Assembly (NCBI GenBank): GCA_016721825.1
Contig: JADKHI010000001.1
Location: forward strand, 1,492,490 to 1,556,489
Length of the DNA: 64,000 nt
Source: Flavobacteriales bacterium
GTDB taxonomy: Bacteria; Bacteroidota; Bacteroidia; Flavobacteriales_F; PHOS-HE28
Reading direction: 5' to 3'
The notes under the pieces are model-generated. The model had not been told where the DNA came from. It ran no database searches and was given only the letters and a program-made list of their open reading frames with translations. Below are positions 1 to 9,922 of the stretch, piece after piece. How positions within the stretch are numbered: position 1 is the stretch's first letter; each line of letters starts with the position of its first letter. A program made the position numbers and the translations under genes.

Positions 1-1494
1 GGTGAATTCCGTGCCAATGACTGGACCATCACACCTTCCGCACGGCCGGACATACTGGAGGTGCCCTGCTCAGGTGGACCTGGTCGGGTGAGCTTCATCG
101 ATGGCAACGATTCCCTGGAGCTGGTCGTGAACGTCGGGGACGTGAGAGACTTCGTGGTGCTGGTTCCGGGCCTGGATAGTGCGTTCACCCGTGTGGTGGG
201 CGCGGCCTATCGCCCGCCGCAGGTATTCGACCTGCTGGCTCCGGAGAACAGCCCTGTGTTTCGCTGGCTCCAAGCGTCCGCTGTACCGATCACCAATGCT
301 TCGCGAGGCTTTGGTCCGCTGGACGATGCGTTCGCCAAGGCACGTGTGGTGGGTCTGGGTGAAGCCACGCATGGCCAGCATGAGGCGTTCGAACTGAAAC
401 GCGCGCTCACCATGCACCTGATCCGGAACCATGGCTATCGGCTGGTGGCCTATGAAGCGAGCGCATCCAGTGCGATCGTATGCGACGACTACATCGCCGG
501 GCGCAACGACGACCGCCGAGCCGCCCTCGGTGGCTTGAGCATGCTGATCTGGCAAGTGGAAGAGAACGCGGCCCTTCTGGACGACCTACGCGCGTGGAAC
601 GCAAAGGCCGCACCCGCCGATCGCGTGCGCTTCATCGGCGTGGACGCACAAGATGGTGACGCGACCGAGGAACGCCTCAGCACCTTGCTCGGGGCAAAAG
701 GAAGCACAATGGTCGCGCGCATACACGACCTGACCGGTCGCGCATCGGCCGCGACGAACGCGCTGTTCCAAGGTGACCGCAAGGCCTTCGATCAGGTGAA
801 TACGGATGCGGCACTGTTGGCACGGGACATCGAACAAGCGACCCAGGACGATGCGCAAGCGTCAGAGATCCACCTGCGCACCCAAGAACTGATGGCCTAC
901 TTGGGCATGTACGGCACACGAGGCGGTCGCGACAAGGCGATGGCTGAACTGCTGTTGACCCAACTGAACGACGCCCCCGCCGGAACGCGCTGTGTGCTCT
1001 GGGCGCACAACGCACACGTACAGAAGAGCGCCATGGCCTACATGGGCACTGACGAGCTGGCCACCGGAGGACACTTGCACGCAGCACTGGGCGAGGCGTA
1101 CTACGCGTTGGGCTTCACCTTCGGCGAAGGCGGCTTCCAAGCCACTGCGCCCAGGGCCGATGGTCGGCAAGGATTCAAGCGCTACACGCACAAGTCCGCA
1201 CCGAAAGGCTCGCTGGAGTGGCAGCTTGCACAAGCACAGCCGCTATCGCACATGCTCGATCTGCGCGGCGCTCCCGCGGATCCCGGCATCCAACAATGGC
1301 TCACCCTGGGCCACGGCATGCGTTGGTGGGGTGGCTACAACGTGCCCGATGATGTGGACGCGAACACCAGCGAACCCTCTCAACTCTGGCAGCTGCACCC
1401 CATTGCGGACTTCGATGGATTGGTGTACTTGGCCAAGACAACAGCGGCAATACCGGTGGACAACGAAAGGATCCTGTCCTCGTCCGAGCGTTGA
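1..1494 (+). CDS. Erythromycin esterase family protein (5' partial)
   Basis: The reading frame is open to the first base of the window, so the true start lies upstream. About 100 residues into the visible part begins an erythromycin-esterase-type domain: GLGEATHGQHEAF carries the conserved Glu/His pair, followed by YEAS and later WAHNAHV, all hallmarks of the EreA/EreB-like hydrolase superfamily. Such proteins hydrolyse esters; clinical members open macrolide rings, but most environmental homologues have unknown substrates. The segment before the catalytic domain is beta-rich and unrecognised. The gene is convergent with the next one, only 23 bp away. Family assignment is firm; macrolide resistance is not implied. 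Confidence 0.85.
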   Translation, partial: GEFRANDWTITPSARPDILEVPCSGGPGRVSFIDGNDSLELVVNVGDVRDFVVLVPGLDSAFTRVVGAAYRPPQVFDLLAPENSPVFRWLQASAVPITNASRGFGPLDDAFAKARVVGLGEATHGQHEAFELKRALTMHLIRNHGYRLVAYEASASSAIVCDDYIAGRNDDRRAALGGLSMLIWQVEENAALLDDLRAWNAKAAPADRVRFIGVDAQDGDATEERLSTLLGAKGSTMVARIHDLTGRASAATNALFQGDRKAFDQVNTDAALLARDIEQATQDDAQASEIHLRTQELMAYLGMYGTRGGRDKAMAELLLTQLNDAPAGTRCVLWAHNAHVQKSAMAYMGTDELATGGHLHAALGEAYYALGFTFGEGGFQATAPRADGRQGFKRYTHKSAPKGSLEWQLAQAQPLSHMLDLRGAPADPGIQQWLTLGHGMRWWGGYNVPDDVDANTSEPSQLWQLHPIADFDGLVYLAKTTAAIPVDNERILSSSER

Positions 1495-1517
1495 CGGGAT
1501 CTCTTGAAGACAGTTAC

Positions 1518-3674
1518 CTACTGTGCTTTGATGAACCGCCCTCTCATGCGCGTACCGTCGACCAATTCCACCTCGATCACGTAGGGACCCGCGACCAGTC
1601 CGGTCACATCCAATTCCCCGCTCCGCATCGGTCCGGCGGTTATGCTCGCCCGACCATCGGCACCGAACAACCGATACCCACGCACGCCAACATTGTTGTT
1701 CATCCCTACGACGCGGATAAGGTCCACAGTGGGATTCGGCACTATGCGCAACTCTGCGCGCTCCATCTCCGGCACCTTGGTGCTCACCGTTACGAGCAAG
1801 CCGGTCGAATTGGTGAGCACCGCCGGATTCAGGTCGAAGTAAATGCCCGCCTTGTTCGTGATGACACTGCCAAGGCTGACCCCGTCCACGGGCTTCATGC
1901 GGAACGTGACGAAACCGTGGCTATTGGGTTCATCGTTGGTGCTGTCCGGCAATTGGATGTTCGGGAAGTCGAAGCGCAAGGTGCGGTCTTGACCGTACTG
2001 CGCAGTGAATGGATGTGAAGAGGCAAGGATCTCCAACGAGGTCAGCTCATGCAGTACGGACAGCGTGTCGATGATGAACACGTTCTGCGCGGGTGCATTC
2101 CCGGTGTTCTGGAATCGAACGGTGTAGGTGATGTCCGTATCGGTACCCAGGTAGTAGTAGGCCGTACTTCCGGACGTGCTCCAACCCGTCTTGTCATTGG
2201 GATCGAAGGCGCCCACCACGGGAAAGCTCAGCACGAAGGTGTTGTTGGCGGGAACGCCATCCGGAACAGAAGACGTAACGGTCGCGGAAGCATCATGGAT
2301 GGTGCCTATCAACAGGGGATCGGGCGGGACCTGGAGGTCAACAGCGTAGGTGTGCCACTGGTACGGAAGCAGATCCGGCAGTTGCCAGGTGATGTTGGTG
2401 GCGGTGGTGCTCTGTGGTGTTTGGTCCGTACCGATCAAGGCGAACAGGGCCTCGTGGTCGAAGCTCGTCGTAACCTGTCCGCTCGGATACGGGGAGTTGT
2501 TCTCCACAGTGATCCATGTTCGTTGACTGAAACCGGGTACCGCTTGCGTGCTAGCGATCGACACACGCAGGTCCAGATCGCCCACCGTGGTATCGGCCAG
2601 GTTCACGGTATGCGTGGGCAACACGTTGGTCAGATCGAACGGATACGGTACAGCGCCCGGACAGATCTGCGTCAGATCCGCATCGCCTTGTTCCAACGTG
2701 TAGCTGCCGTAGTCCAGACCGATGTTGAACTGGCCTTGCGCGTCGGTAAGTTGCACGGTATTGCCGGGCTGGATCACGATCGGACGCAAGGGCAACCCGG
2801 GATCGCTGGGGCCTTGCACACAATCCTGATCAAGGTCTACGAAGGCGGTGCCGTTCACCTCGCCGCAATTCCCTGCCAAAGCCGGTATGGTGAAGTTGAA
2901 CGTCGTTTCACACATGAACTGCATCGCGGATAGGGTGGAACAGGTATAGGTCCCCGCATCGAGATCACCCACTTGCACGACGCCATTGTTGATGGTCACG
3001 TTCGCCATCGGGTTACCGGGGCCCGTGATGAACACGGAGCTCCCCAGCGGGAACTCGAAGGTGTTGAAGGTGATCGTCGCACTTCCGTTGTTGTAGCCCG
3101 GGCAAGCCGGTGTGGTGGATTGTGATACCGGGGTCGAATAAATGGCCGGCGGAGGCATAAGCACGGCAGTGCCCATGCAACCCAGGGCGTCGGTGATGAT
3201 CACGCTACTTCCGAACTGGTTCAGCCCACCGATCTGGGCCGAGGTCGTATCGTTGCTGTAGATCAGAAAGGCAGGCGGTGTGAGCTGGATCGTGTACGGC
3301 GCTTGACCGCCCAAGTGCCCTAGGTTCACATCCACCTGACCAGTGGATTGCCCCATGCAATCCGCTACCAATGGCAAGGTCACGGACGGAATGTCCAAGC
3401 CCGCACCGAGCGCGACCGAACCGGATGCACTTGCCGTGGTACCCAGGTTGTCCGTAACGGTAACGCTGTAGGTGCCGACCGATAGTCCCGAGATAGTCGC
3501 GGTGGTGGCACCGGTGTTCCAAGCGAACGTGTACGGCCCTGTTCCCCCATTGATGAGCACCCATGCAGAGGCCGTGCTGTTCCCGCACGGATCGGGCGTG
3601 GTAAGAACAAACACGTTCATGGACTGTGCGGCGGTGAGAACGATGCTGGCGAAGAGGGTAAAGAGGGTGCGCAT
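1518..3674 (-). CDS. Secreted SprB-repeat / DUF11-like protein with T9SS sorting domain
   Basis: 718 aa. An N-terminal signal peptide (MRTLFTLFASIVLTAAQS) is followed by an SprB-like repeat (about residues 28-88, with GGTGPYTFAW and GTYSVTVTD), a second related module, a prealbumin/Cna-B-like segment (about 270-340, GTAFVDLDQD) and a long conserved-repeat domain (about 440-630, FDPNDKTGW, YTVRFQNTGNAPAQNVFIIDTL, GIYFDLNPAV) typical of large Bacteroidota surface proteins. The last ~75 residues (RIVPNPTVDLIRV ... GPYVIEVELVDG) form a type A T9SS sorting domain. It is therefore probably exported by T9SS and attached to the surface. The specific function is unknown; adhesion is a guess from the architecture. 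Confidence 0.85.
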   Translation of the reverse strand: MRTLFTLFASIVLTAAQSMNVFVLTTPDPCGNSTASAWVLINGGTGPYTFAWNTGATTATISGLSVGTYSVTVTDNLGTTASASGSVALGAGLDIPSVTLPLVADCMGQSTGQVDVNLGHLGGQAPYTIQLTPPAFLIYSNDTTSAQIGGLNQFGSSVIITDALGCMGTAVLMPPPAIYSTPVSQSTTPACPGYNNGSATITFNTFEFPLGSSVFITGPGNPMANVTINNGVVQVGDLDAGTYTCSTLSAMQFMCETTFNFTIPALAGNCGEVNGTAFVDLDQDCVQGPSDPGLPLRPIVIQPGNTVQLTDAQGQFNIGLDYGSYTLEQGDADLTQICPGAVPYPFDLTNVLPTHTVNLADTTVGDLDLRVSIASTQAVPGFSQRTWITVENNSPYPSGQVTTSFDHEALFALIGTDQTPQSTTATNITWQLPDLLPYQWHTYAVDLQVPPDPLLIGTIHDASATVTSSVPDGVPANNTFVLSFPVVGAFDPNDKTGWSTSGSTAYYYLGTDTDITYTVRFQNTGNAPAQNVFIIDTLSVLHELTSLEILASSHPFTAQYGQDRTLRFDFPNIQLPDSTNDEPNSHGFVTFRMKPVDGVSLGSVITNKAGIYFDLNPAVLTNSTGLLVTVSTKVPEMERAELRIVPNPTVDLIRVVGMNNNVGVRGYRLFGADGRASITAGPMRSGELDVTGLVAGPYVIEVELVDGTRMRGRFIKAQ

Positions 3675-3798
3675 GGTGATGCGAATTTGGTTGTCGCGTG
3701 GGGGTGTGCAACGTAGACGTTCGATGCAGGGAAGAAGCAGGGTTGCGTACCGTAAGTGTGTTTGAGGCTTTCGTAGGTGTGTGATGCGGCATAGAAAA

Positions 3799-3829
3799 GG
3801 AACGCCGGTCGGGCTTTAACCGGCGTTCC
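3799..3829 (-). terminator. Rho-independent terminator after the lipoprotein gene
   Basis: A perfect 11-bp inverted repeat (GGAACGCCGGT / ACCGGCGTTCC) has a 9-nt loop. Read on the minus strand it is followed by TTTTCT, the expected U-tract. It lies just past the stop codon at 3849 of the lipoprotein gene and upstream of the next gene, so it separates the two minus-strand units. Confidence 0.85.
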
Positions 3830-3848
3830 CGATCTCAAGATGCACTCC

Positions 3849-4760
3849 TTACATGGTCGTCATGTCAAGTGTATTGCGGATCGTCGGATTGGTCAAATAG
3901 GGAGTGCCAAGTCCTGAAGCGAAGCCCAATGTTCCGACGAAGGCGTTCGCGGCGAACAGGTCATTCGAAAGACAGGCTGGCATCGGCTCGATTCCCCCGT
4001 CCGGTGCTGTGAACGCGGGCGTGCTGAACGCTACGCTTAAACCGGTCGGCGCCCCTGTTATACGACTCAGTTCAATGAGTTGCGGCGGCACGGTGACCGT
4101 CTTCAGCGCGATCAGCTTCTTGTTGCATGAGATGGTGAACCCCTGCACGTTCGGCGGTGTTCCGGACAAGTTGGTCACCCGGCCCGCTGTTCCTCCGATA
4201 ACGCTCAGGGTGGCCAACTTGGGGAATGTGCCGGCCGGTGTATTGCGAAGCAAGAAGATCGTGCCGGTCGCGGCATCATACTCCACATCCATGGCGTCCA
4301 GAACAGCGGCCCCACCGGTGATCGTCAATGCTGCTACAGGAGTCGCGTTCAGGATACCGACGGGAATAAGCGGCAATGGTCCAGGGATCTGCCAAAGCAT
4401 GTTCTTGTGTGCGCTCACGGTCGCGGTGTTGTTGGTCACGAGCCAAGTGCAGTTGTTCACCGGGTCCCACGTTATGCCCTTGAAATGGTCCACATCCGTG
4501 CTCCCAGGACCCTTGATGGTGGCCAAGTAGGTGTAGACCCCGGCTGTCGTCACGCTGTAGAGGTCCGAAACTCCTCCTTGAGCGGTCAAAGCGAACATGG
4601 TCGTACCGCCTACCATCCTGGTCTCCCCAATACTGGACGATCCTTCCGAACCGACATCGTTGATCGGTAGGGACTCTTTCTGACACCCCTCAAGTATCAA
4701 AGCGCCGATGGTCAGCAGGCCTATCGCGCCGAACGTGATCGTGTTCCTTTGAATGCTCAT
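3849..4760 (-). CDS. Hypothetical lipoprotein, propeller-like
   Basis: 303 aa. The N-terminus (MSIQRNTITFGAIGLLTIGALILEGC) is a signal peptide ending in a lipobox-like LEGC, so the mature protein should be lipid-anchored. The rest has repeated beta-strand patterns with Gly/Thr-rich turns (FALTAQGGVSDLYSVTTAG, HFKGITWDP, VEYDAATGTIFLLRN), resembling proteins that tabulate values over a propeller fold. No catalytic motif is visible and I do not recognise a named family. It is monocistronic, with a strong terminator behind it. Confidence 0.75.
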   Translation of the reverse strand: MSIQRNTITFGAIGLLTIGALILEGCQKESLPINDVGSEGSSSIGETRMVGGTTMFALTAQGGVSDLYSVTTAGVYTYLATIKGPGSTDVDHFKGITWDPVNNCTWLVTNNTATVSAHKNMLWQIPGPLPLIPVGILNATPVAALTITGGAAVLDAMDVEYDAATGTIFLLRNTPAGTFPKLATLSVIGGTAGRVTNLSGTPPNVQGFTISCNKKLIALKTVTVPPQLIELSRITGAPTGLSVAFSTPAFTAPDGGIEPMPACLSNDLFAANAFVGTLGFASGLGTPYLTNPTIRNTLDMTTM

Positions 4761-4874
4761 GTTGTAGCTGTTTTAAAGTGCGGTCCATTCCGCACCACGA
4801 ACTGAGCGAGGAACAAGAACGCCCACCAGCTCCGCATCGCCAACGTGCCATGCGATCGCGCATGTGTGCGATCC

Positions 4875-5612
4875 TTAGAGACCCAGCGCCACCAGGAACG
4901 CATCGCGGCGCCGTGCGCTAACATCCACATGGCTGCCGTCGTCCAGCACCACGTAGCCACCACGCCCACGTACGTATCGTTTCACGCGGGCCAAGTTCAC
5001 CACATGCGCATGGTGGATGCGGAAGAAGCCGTGCGGGGCCAGCATCTCTTCGTACTCGCCCAGATTACGAGTGATCACGTAACGCTTCTTGTCCACCATG
5101 TGGAAGGTGGTGTAGTGGTCATCGGCTTCGCAACGAATGATGTCGGCGATCTCCACCAGTTGCAGGCCTTTGGCCGAGGGCAGTGCGATCCGCTTCACAC
5201 TGTCCATGCGTTGCTGCTCGGTCCGCATCAACCCCATGCGTTCACGGTGCGGTGCGTCCAAAAGCAACTTGCGATCGACCGCGCGCACAAGCTCATCTAC
5301 ATGGATGGGTTTCAGGATATAGTCCAAGGCATAGCGCTTGATCGCATTCAGCGCGTACTGCTCATAGGCGGTCACGAAAACCACGTCGGCCGGTGGCGCG
5401 GAGTATCGGTCCAAGAGGTCGAACCCGTTGCCGTTCGGCATTTCAATGTCCAGGAAGAGCAGGCCCGGTGCATGAACATCGATCGCAGCTTGCGCTTCTT
5501 CGATGTTGGCCACGGCGGCCACCACGTTCACACGGGGGCAGAACCTCCGCAACAAGCCGCACAGGTTCTCGCGGCTCTCCGGTTCATCGTCCACTACTAC
5601 CGCATCGATCAT
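4875..5612 (-). CDS. LytTR-family response regulator
   Basis: 245 aa. The receiver domain (residues 1-120) has the acidic pocket D8/D9, phospho-acceptor D55 (LLFLDIEMPNG), a Thr in VTAY and Lys in LKPI. The second half is a LytTR DNA-binding domain (about 140-245, with FFRIHHAHVVNL). I chose the ATG at 5612 over an upstream in-frame start because it gives the standard receiver N-terminus MIDAVVVDDEPE and forms an ATGA overlap with the stop of the kinase gene upstream. This indicates translational coupling and a cognate pair. It probably regulates transcription; targets are not visible. Confidence 0.93.
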   Translation of the reverse strand: MIDAVVVDDEPESRENLCGLLRRFCPRVNVVAAVANIEEAQAAIDVHAPGLLFLDIEMPNGNGFDLLDRYSAPPADVVFVTAYEQYALNAIKRYALDYILKPIHVDELVRAVDRKLLLDAPHRERMGLMRTEQQRMDSVKRIALPSAKGLQLVEIADIIRCEADDHYTTFHMVDKKRYVITRNLGEYEEMLAPHGFFRIHHAHVVNLARVKRYVRGRGGYVVLDDGSHVDVSARRRDAFLVALGL

Positions 5613-8524
5613 GTCACTGATGTGTTCGTTCGCTCTACGGGGATCGTCACGCGGACCATTGTCCCTAGCCCGCCGATCCCAGGGTCCAACCGCATGCGGA
5701 TGTCCATACCGAACTGCGTATTGAACAGCTTGATGCGCTCCTTCACCAGGTTCAACCCTTCGGATGTATGCTCGTTCTGCTGAGCTCCTTTCGGAGCAGA
5801 ATGGTTGAGACCGACCCCATTGTCCGTGATGGTACACACCAGCCCATCACCGCTCTTGCTGAAGCGGATGCCCAATTCGCCTGCACGATCACGCAAAGGG
5901 TTCAGCCCATGCTTGATCGCGTTCTCCACGAAGGTCTGCAAGAGCATGGTGGGCAATTCGGTATCCAGGGACATGTCGGCATCCACCTCGATCCGTGTGG
6001 TAAAGGCCTGGCGTGTGCGCATCATCTCCAGTCCGGTCTGCTCGCGCAGCATCTCGATCTCTTCGCGCAGCGGAATGAAGTTGAGGCGGGCCACGCGCAA
6101 GGTGCGGCGTATGTAGCTCGCGAACTGCGCGATGTAGCGGTGTGCCTTGTCGTTGTCCTCATTGATGACGAAGCCTTGGATGGAGTTGAGGCAGTTGAAC
6201 ACGAAATGCGGATCGATGCGCGCGCGATGTGCTTGCAATTCCAGTTCCGCCATGGCCCGCGCGTTCCGTTCCCGTTCGCGGCTCGCGCGGACCAGTCGCG
6301 CTTGTCTCCGTTGGAAGATGGCCCACGCCCCGGCGAGAAGCGCCGCAAGTATGCCCCCGAGCGCCCAAGGCCTCTGCCACCAAGGGGTTTCCACTTCGAT
6401 GGTGATCCGCGCCACCTGAGCGCCCCACGTTCCCCCAGCCGTGCGCGCCTGGATGGAAACCGCGTATGTACCTGGCGTGGCGCGCGGGATCGTGATCATG
6501 TTCGCTGTGGTGTATCGCCACAGTGCTCCTTCAGCTAGCCGATAGCGATAGGTGATCCGTCCATCACTGCGCATATGGAACGCGATGAAGGCGATGCTGA
6601 TGTCGTTCCGGTCGTAGGGCACTGTGTACCTCCCGGTCAGCAGCGTGTCGTTCCCATTGAAGCGGATGCCTGTGATGCGCATGGGAAAGTCGTCCTTCTC
6701 CATGTCGCCAGCGCGCCCCAACATGAACAAGCCCTTGTGCGTTGCTATCCAAAGGCTGTCCCCTCGCACCAACACATCACGCACCTCGTTGTCCGGCAAG
6801 CCATCGGCCATGGTGAAGTTGCGTACCCGCCACATGCCGCCTTCCGCAACAAGTCGATCCAGGCCCCGTGCGGTGCAGATCCATAGACGACCGCTATCGT
6901 CCTCTCGCAACCGTCCACAGATATTGCTCGATAGTCCATCCTGTTCAGCGGTCAACCAGGACAAGGCGCCATCGGCCGACTGCAGGAGGATACCCTTGCC
7001 GTGCGTACCGACGACCAACGTGCCGTTCGCGCACAACAGCATATCCGTAACGCGCACACCAGCGAGCGCATCTATGAGACGATCGTAGCCCACCGTATCC
7101 GCTCCGATCATCCGAAGGCCGTTCAGGGTTCCCATCAACAATGCTCCGCGCGCGTCCTTTAGCAACGCGGTGCAGCGCTCATCCACCAAGGTGTCCAGCA
7201 CCTCGCCGTTCGCGGGCGAGGCATGGTAAACGGCTGAGGACGTCCCGATCAAAAGCTCGCCATTGCTGTCCATGATCAGCGCCTTGCTGGCACCGAACTG
7301 GGGCCAATGGGTGATCCCGCCTAGTTCATCCGACCGGAGCAGGCCCGCATCAGAGATGAAAATGCGGTCACGGCCGTTGGATACCGCGCGCAGCACACGC
7401 ACCCCGCCCTTCGGCGACGTACCGAAGATGTTCGCGATAGCTCCTGGCCTGACCCGATCGATCGTCAATTCCCCCGTGCCGACCTGCACCGCGCCTGGAC
7501 CATCAGCGACCACGCAATGCAGGTCGTTCGAGGAAAGCCCATCGCTCACATCGAATAGCTGATCATGGACGCTCACGAGTTTGAAAACCCCATCGATATG
7601 CGAAGCGAACCACAACACGCCTTCCTGATCCATGATGCATTGCGCCACGGAAGCGCTCGGTGCGAACCGCTCGGGCACATCCGACATGATGTTATTGGTT
7701 GCGAACCTGAACACGCCGTTCGCTGGTGTACAGACCCAAAGCCCACCCACGCGGTCCAGGCTGGCCCGGTTCAATCCATACGTGAAAGCCACGCGCTGCG
7801 CAACCCGCGCTTGCTGATCCGTGAAGGAGATGCGCAGCAATTCCGGCCCCGTATGTATGAGCACCTCATCGCCCAGGTCGGCGACATGCTGTATCGCCGG
7901 TATCTCCCTTGAACCCTCGCTCATAACCCTTTCCCAGGGTTTGCCGGGTAAGCGACGATGCAGCCCCTCTCTGTTCAAGGCCCAAAGGTCCGTGCCGACG
8001 GTCCGTATCCAGTACAAGCCGTTCGTGCCCTCGGGCAAAGGCAGGGGTATCAAGGCCTCCCCTGTATACCGGTAAGTGCCCTCCGAGCTCACCACCTTCA
8101 CATCACCTGCTGCCGGATCGGGTTTGATCCCCAAGGCCGCAGCGGAGGTTGCCAGCTTGTTCAGTGAGCGATCGTTGGTCGGTGTATGGAAGATGCCGTC
8201 CTTCAAAAAGCACAAGGGACCTTGGAACGTCTGGACCCACAGTCGACCGAACTGGTCAAGTACCAAGCCCAGGACCTCGTTGCTTGGCAGTCCATCGTTG
8301 GTAGTGAAGTTCGTGAACGTCGTTCCATCGAAGCGCGATAGTCCTGCAGCTGTGCCGAACCATAAGTAGCCCGCACTGTCCTGCTGCACGCAATAGACCG
8401 TGGAACCGGCCAGCCCATGCTCCACATCGTAGTGGCGGTAAGGGCGATGCTGCGCCGTGACCCCGATGGTCAGAAAGACAAGCCCTAAGCATGCCCATGT
8501 TCGTTCCCAGCTTCTGCTTTGCAT
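5609..8524 (-). CDS. Two-component propeller sensor histidine kinase, LytS/YehU type
   Basis: 971 aa from the ATG at 8524, preferred over an upstream codon because it starts a signal peptide (MQSRSWERTWACLGLVFLTIGVTAQ). The periplasmic part is made of two-component regulator propeller repeats (YDVEHGLAGSTVYCVQQDSAGYLWFGTAAGLSRFDG and many copies of GLSSN/GLPDNEV plus LWIAT), then a Y_Y_Y-like domain and a transmembrane helix near WALGGILAALLAGAWAIF. The cytoplasmic kinase has the His_kinase motif IDPHFVFNCLNSIQ, an N box with VENAIKHGL and a G box with DNGVGL. It overlaps the LytTR regulator by 4 bp (ATGA). It likely senses an extracellular ligand, as hybrid systems of this family do for polysaccharides; the ligand is unknown here. 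Confidence 0.92.
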   Translation of the reverse strand: MQSRSWERTWACLGLVFLTIGVTAQHRPYRHYDVEHGLAGSTVYCVQQDSAGYLWFGTAAGLSRFDGTTFTNFTTNDGLPSNEVLGLVLDQFGRLWVQTFQGPLCFLKDGIFHTPTNDRSLNKLATSAAALGIKPDPAAGDVKVVSSEGTYRYTGEALIPLPLPEGTNGLYWIRTVGTDLWALNREGLHRRLPGKPWERVMSEGSREIPAIQHVADLGDEVLIHTGPELLRISFTDQQARVAQRVAFTYGLNRASLDRVGGLWVCTPANGVFRFATNNIMSDVPERFAPSASVAQCIMDQEGVLWFASHIDGVFKLVSVHDQLFDVSDGLSSNDLHCVVADGPGAVQVGTGELTIDRVRPGAIANIFGTSPKGGVRVLRAVSNGRDRIFISDAGLLRSDELGGITHWPQFGASKALIMDSNGELLIGTSSAVYHASPANGEVLDTLVDERCTALLKDARGALLMGTLNGLRMIGADTVGYDRLIDALAGVRVTDMLLCANGTLVVGTHGKGILLQSADGALSWLTAEQDGLSSNICGRLREDDSGRLWICTARGLDRLVAEGGMWRVRNFTMADGLPDNEVRDVLVRGDSLWIATHKGLFMLGRAGDMEKDDFPMRITGIRFNGNDTLLTGRYTVPYDRNDISIAFIAFHMRSDGRITYRYRLAEGALWRYTTANMITIPRATPGTYAVSIQARTAGGTWGAQVARITIEVETPWWQRPWALGGILAALLAGAWAIFQRRQARLVRASRERERNARAMAELELQAHRARIDPHFVFNCLNSIQGFVINEDNDKAHRYIAQFASYIRRTLRVARLNFIPLREEIEMLREQTGLEMMRTRQAFTTRIEVDADMSLDTELPTMLLQTFVENAIKHGLNPLRDRAGELGIRFSKSGDGLVCTITDNGVGLNHSAPKGAQQNEHTSEGLNLVKERIKLFNTQFGMDIRMRLDPGIGGLGTMVRVTIPVERTNTSVT

Positions 8525-8698
8525 CACCAAACCACAAGTTGCACAAGGAAAGTCGTTCGTGATGCACACCTGCGCAAAGGAACCGCACGGTTACGGTGAA
8601 GGGATCCTTAACATCGGGAAACCTATGGTGCGGACGAAGTAGGCCCCACCAAGGTATTGGATGATGGAACAGAGGTCGGTCCCTTAAATTCGCGGATC

Positions 8699-9163
8699 AT
8701 GCAGAACATCTTCGATCGCTCGGTCTGCGACGCGAACGTCGCCCGCATCAATAAGCTCACCGCGACCACCAAACCGCAATGGGGCAAAATGAACTCGGCC
8801 CAGATGCTGGCGCACGTAAGCAAACCCTATGAGATGGTGTGCGACCCGAACTATGGGGCCACACACAAGCGACCGAATGCCGTTGTCCGCTTCCTGCTGA
8901 AGCGCTTTCTGAAACCGATCGTGGTGGGGCCGAAGCCCTACGCGAAGAACTCACGCACGGCACCCGAGTTCATTGTTGCCGATGAACGCGTGCTCGAGAC
9001 CGAACGCAAGCGGATCATCGACCACATCAACCAAGTACAGGCCTGGGGCACCAAGCACTTCGAAGGCAAGGACAACCATAGCTTCGGCGTGATGACGGCA
9101 CAAGAATGGAACAACCTGTTCGCGAAGCACCTGGAGCATCACCTTGGGCAATTCGGGGTCTGA
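8699..9163 (+). CDS. DUF1569-like (DinB-superfamily) protein
   Basis: 154 aa from the ATG at 8699, which follows a TTAAATTCG element resembling a Bacteroidota -7 box; an in-frame upstream codon would add 14 unlikely residues. The pattern WGKMNSAQMLAHVSKPYEM and the C-terminal W-NNLFAKHLEHHLGQFGV match DUF1569, a four-helix DinB-like fold with histidines that may bind metal. Its function is not established in the family. It stands alone, transcribed away from the kinase operon. Confidence 0.75.
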   Translation: MQNIFDRSVCDANVARINKLTATTKPQWGKMNSAQMLAHVSKPYEMVCDPNYGATHKRPNAVVRFLLKRFLKPIVVGPKPYAKNSRTAPEFIVADERVLETERKRIIDHINQVQAWGTKHFEGKDNHSFGVMTAQEWNNLFAKHLEHHLGQFGV

Positions 9164-9215
9164 TCCTTGTCCCTATCGCCCTTCTCCGCTCATTCCTCGG
9201 CGTGAGGGACCTTGG

Positions 9216-9920
9216 TCATCTGACTTTCCAGCGACGCACCAGTTCACGCCGGTGAGTACGACCCACGGGCAACAGTTGTTCACCAACTTGCACCGCACGT
9301 TCGCGCAGTGAAGTGACCCTGCGCAGATCGACCAAGTAGCTCCGATGGATCCGCACCAGATGCGGCGATGCCAGTCGTTCTTCCATGGCCGCAAGAGAAG
9401 AGAACACGATATACCGACGATCGGCCGTGTGCAATGTGCAGGAGTTATCATCAGCTTCCACATACCAAATAGCATCGATGAGCACCTTGACCAGAGCGCC
9501 ACGGTCCCGTACAAGGAAGGTTCTTGAAGGTTGTACTGTCGGAGGTTGCTTCGCGAGACGGGCAAGAACCACTGCCAACTGAGCGCGTAGGTCCTCTATT
9601 TCGAAGGGCTTGATGATGTAACCTTCCGGCCGTGTGGCGGTGGCGCGCTCCAGGGTGCCCGGGTCCGCATGGGAGGTGACGAATATGAACGGCACGCCAA
9701 GGTCCTGCAGCTCAGTGGCCACTGCTACGCCGTCGGGTCCAGCGTTCAACCGGATATCCAACAACACCAGATCCGGCCGTTGCTTCCGTACTGCCCGCAA
9801 GGCGGAAGCCGCATCGTGCGCTCGGCCCTGCACGATATGGCCAAGCTCATCCAGCATGTTCGCTAGATCCTCCGCGATCAGCGGTTCATCCTCTACGATG
9901 AGCATCGCTGCGCGATCCAT
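9216..9920 (-). CDS. LytTR-family response regulator
   Basis: 234 aa. The receiver domain has E10/D11, phospho-acceptor D55 (LVLLDIRLNAGPDG), VTSHAD and IIKPF. A LytTR domain follows from about residue 130 (IWYVEADDNSCTLHTADRRYIV; LVRIHRSYLVDLRRV). I use the ATG at 9920; a TTG at 9926 overlapping the kinase stop is possible. The gene begins 2 bp after the kinase stop, so both are surely co-transcribed. This gives a three-gene unit with the SBBP protein and the kinase. Confidence 0.92.
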   Translation of the reverse strand: MDRAAMLIVEDEPLIAEDLANMLDELGHIVQGRAHDAASALRAVRKQRPDLVLLDIRLNAGPDGVAVATELQDLGVPFIFVTSHADPGTLERATATRPEGYIIKPFEIEDLRAQLAVVLARLAKQPPTVQPSRTFLVRDRGALVKVLIDAIWYVEADDNSCTLHTADRRYIVFSSLAAMEERLASPHLVRIHRSYLVDLRRVTSLRERAVQVGEQLLPVGRTHRRELVRRWKVR

Positions 9921-9922
9921 GT

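Noticed and set aside
1..1494. Macrolide resistance gene
   Set aside because: The catalytic family matches, but most environmental relatives are not resistance enzymes and there is no mobile or resistance context.
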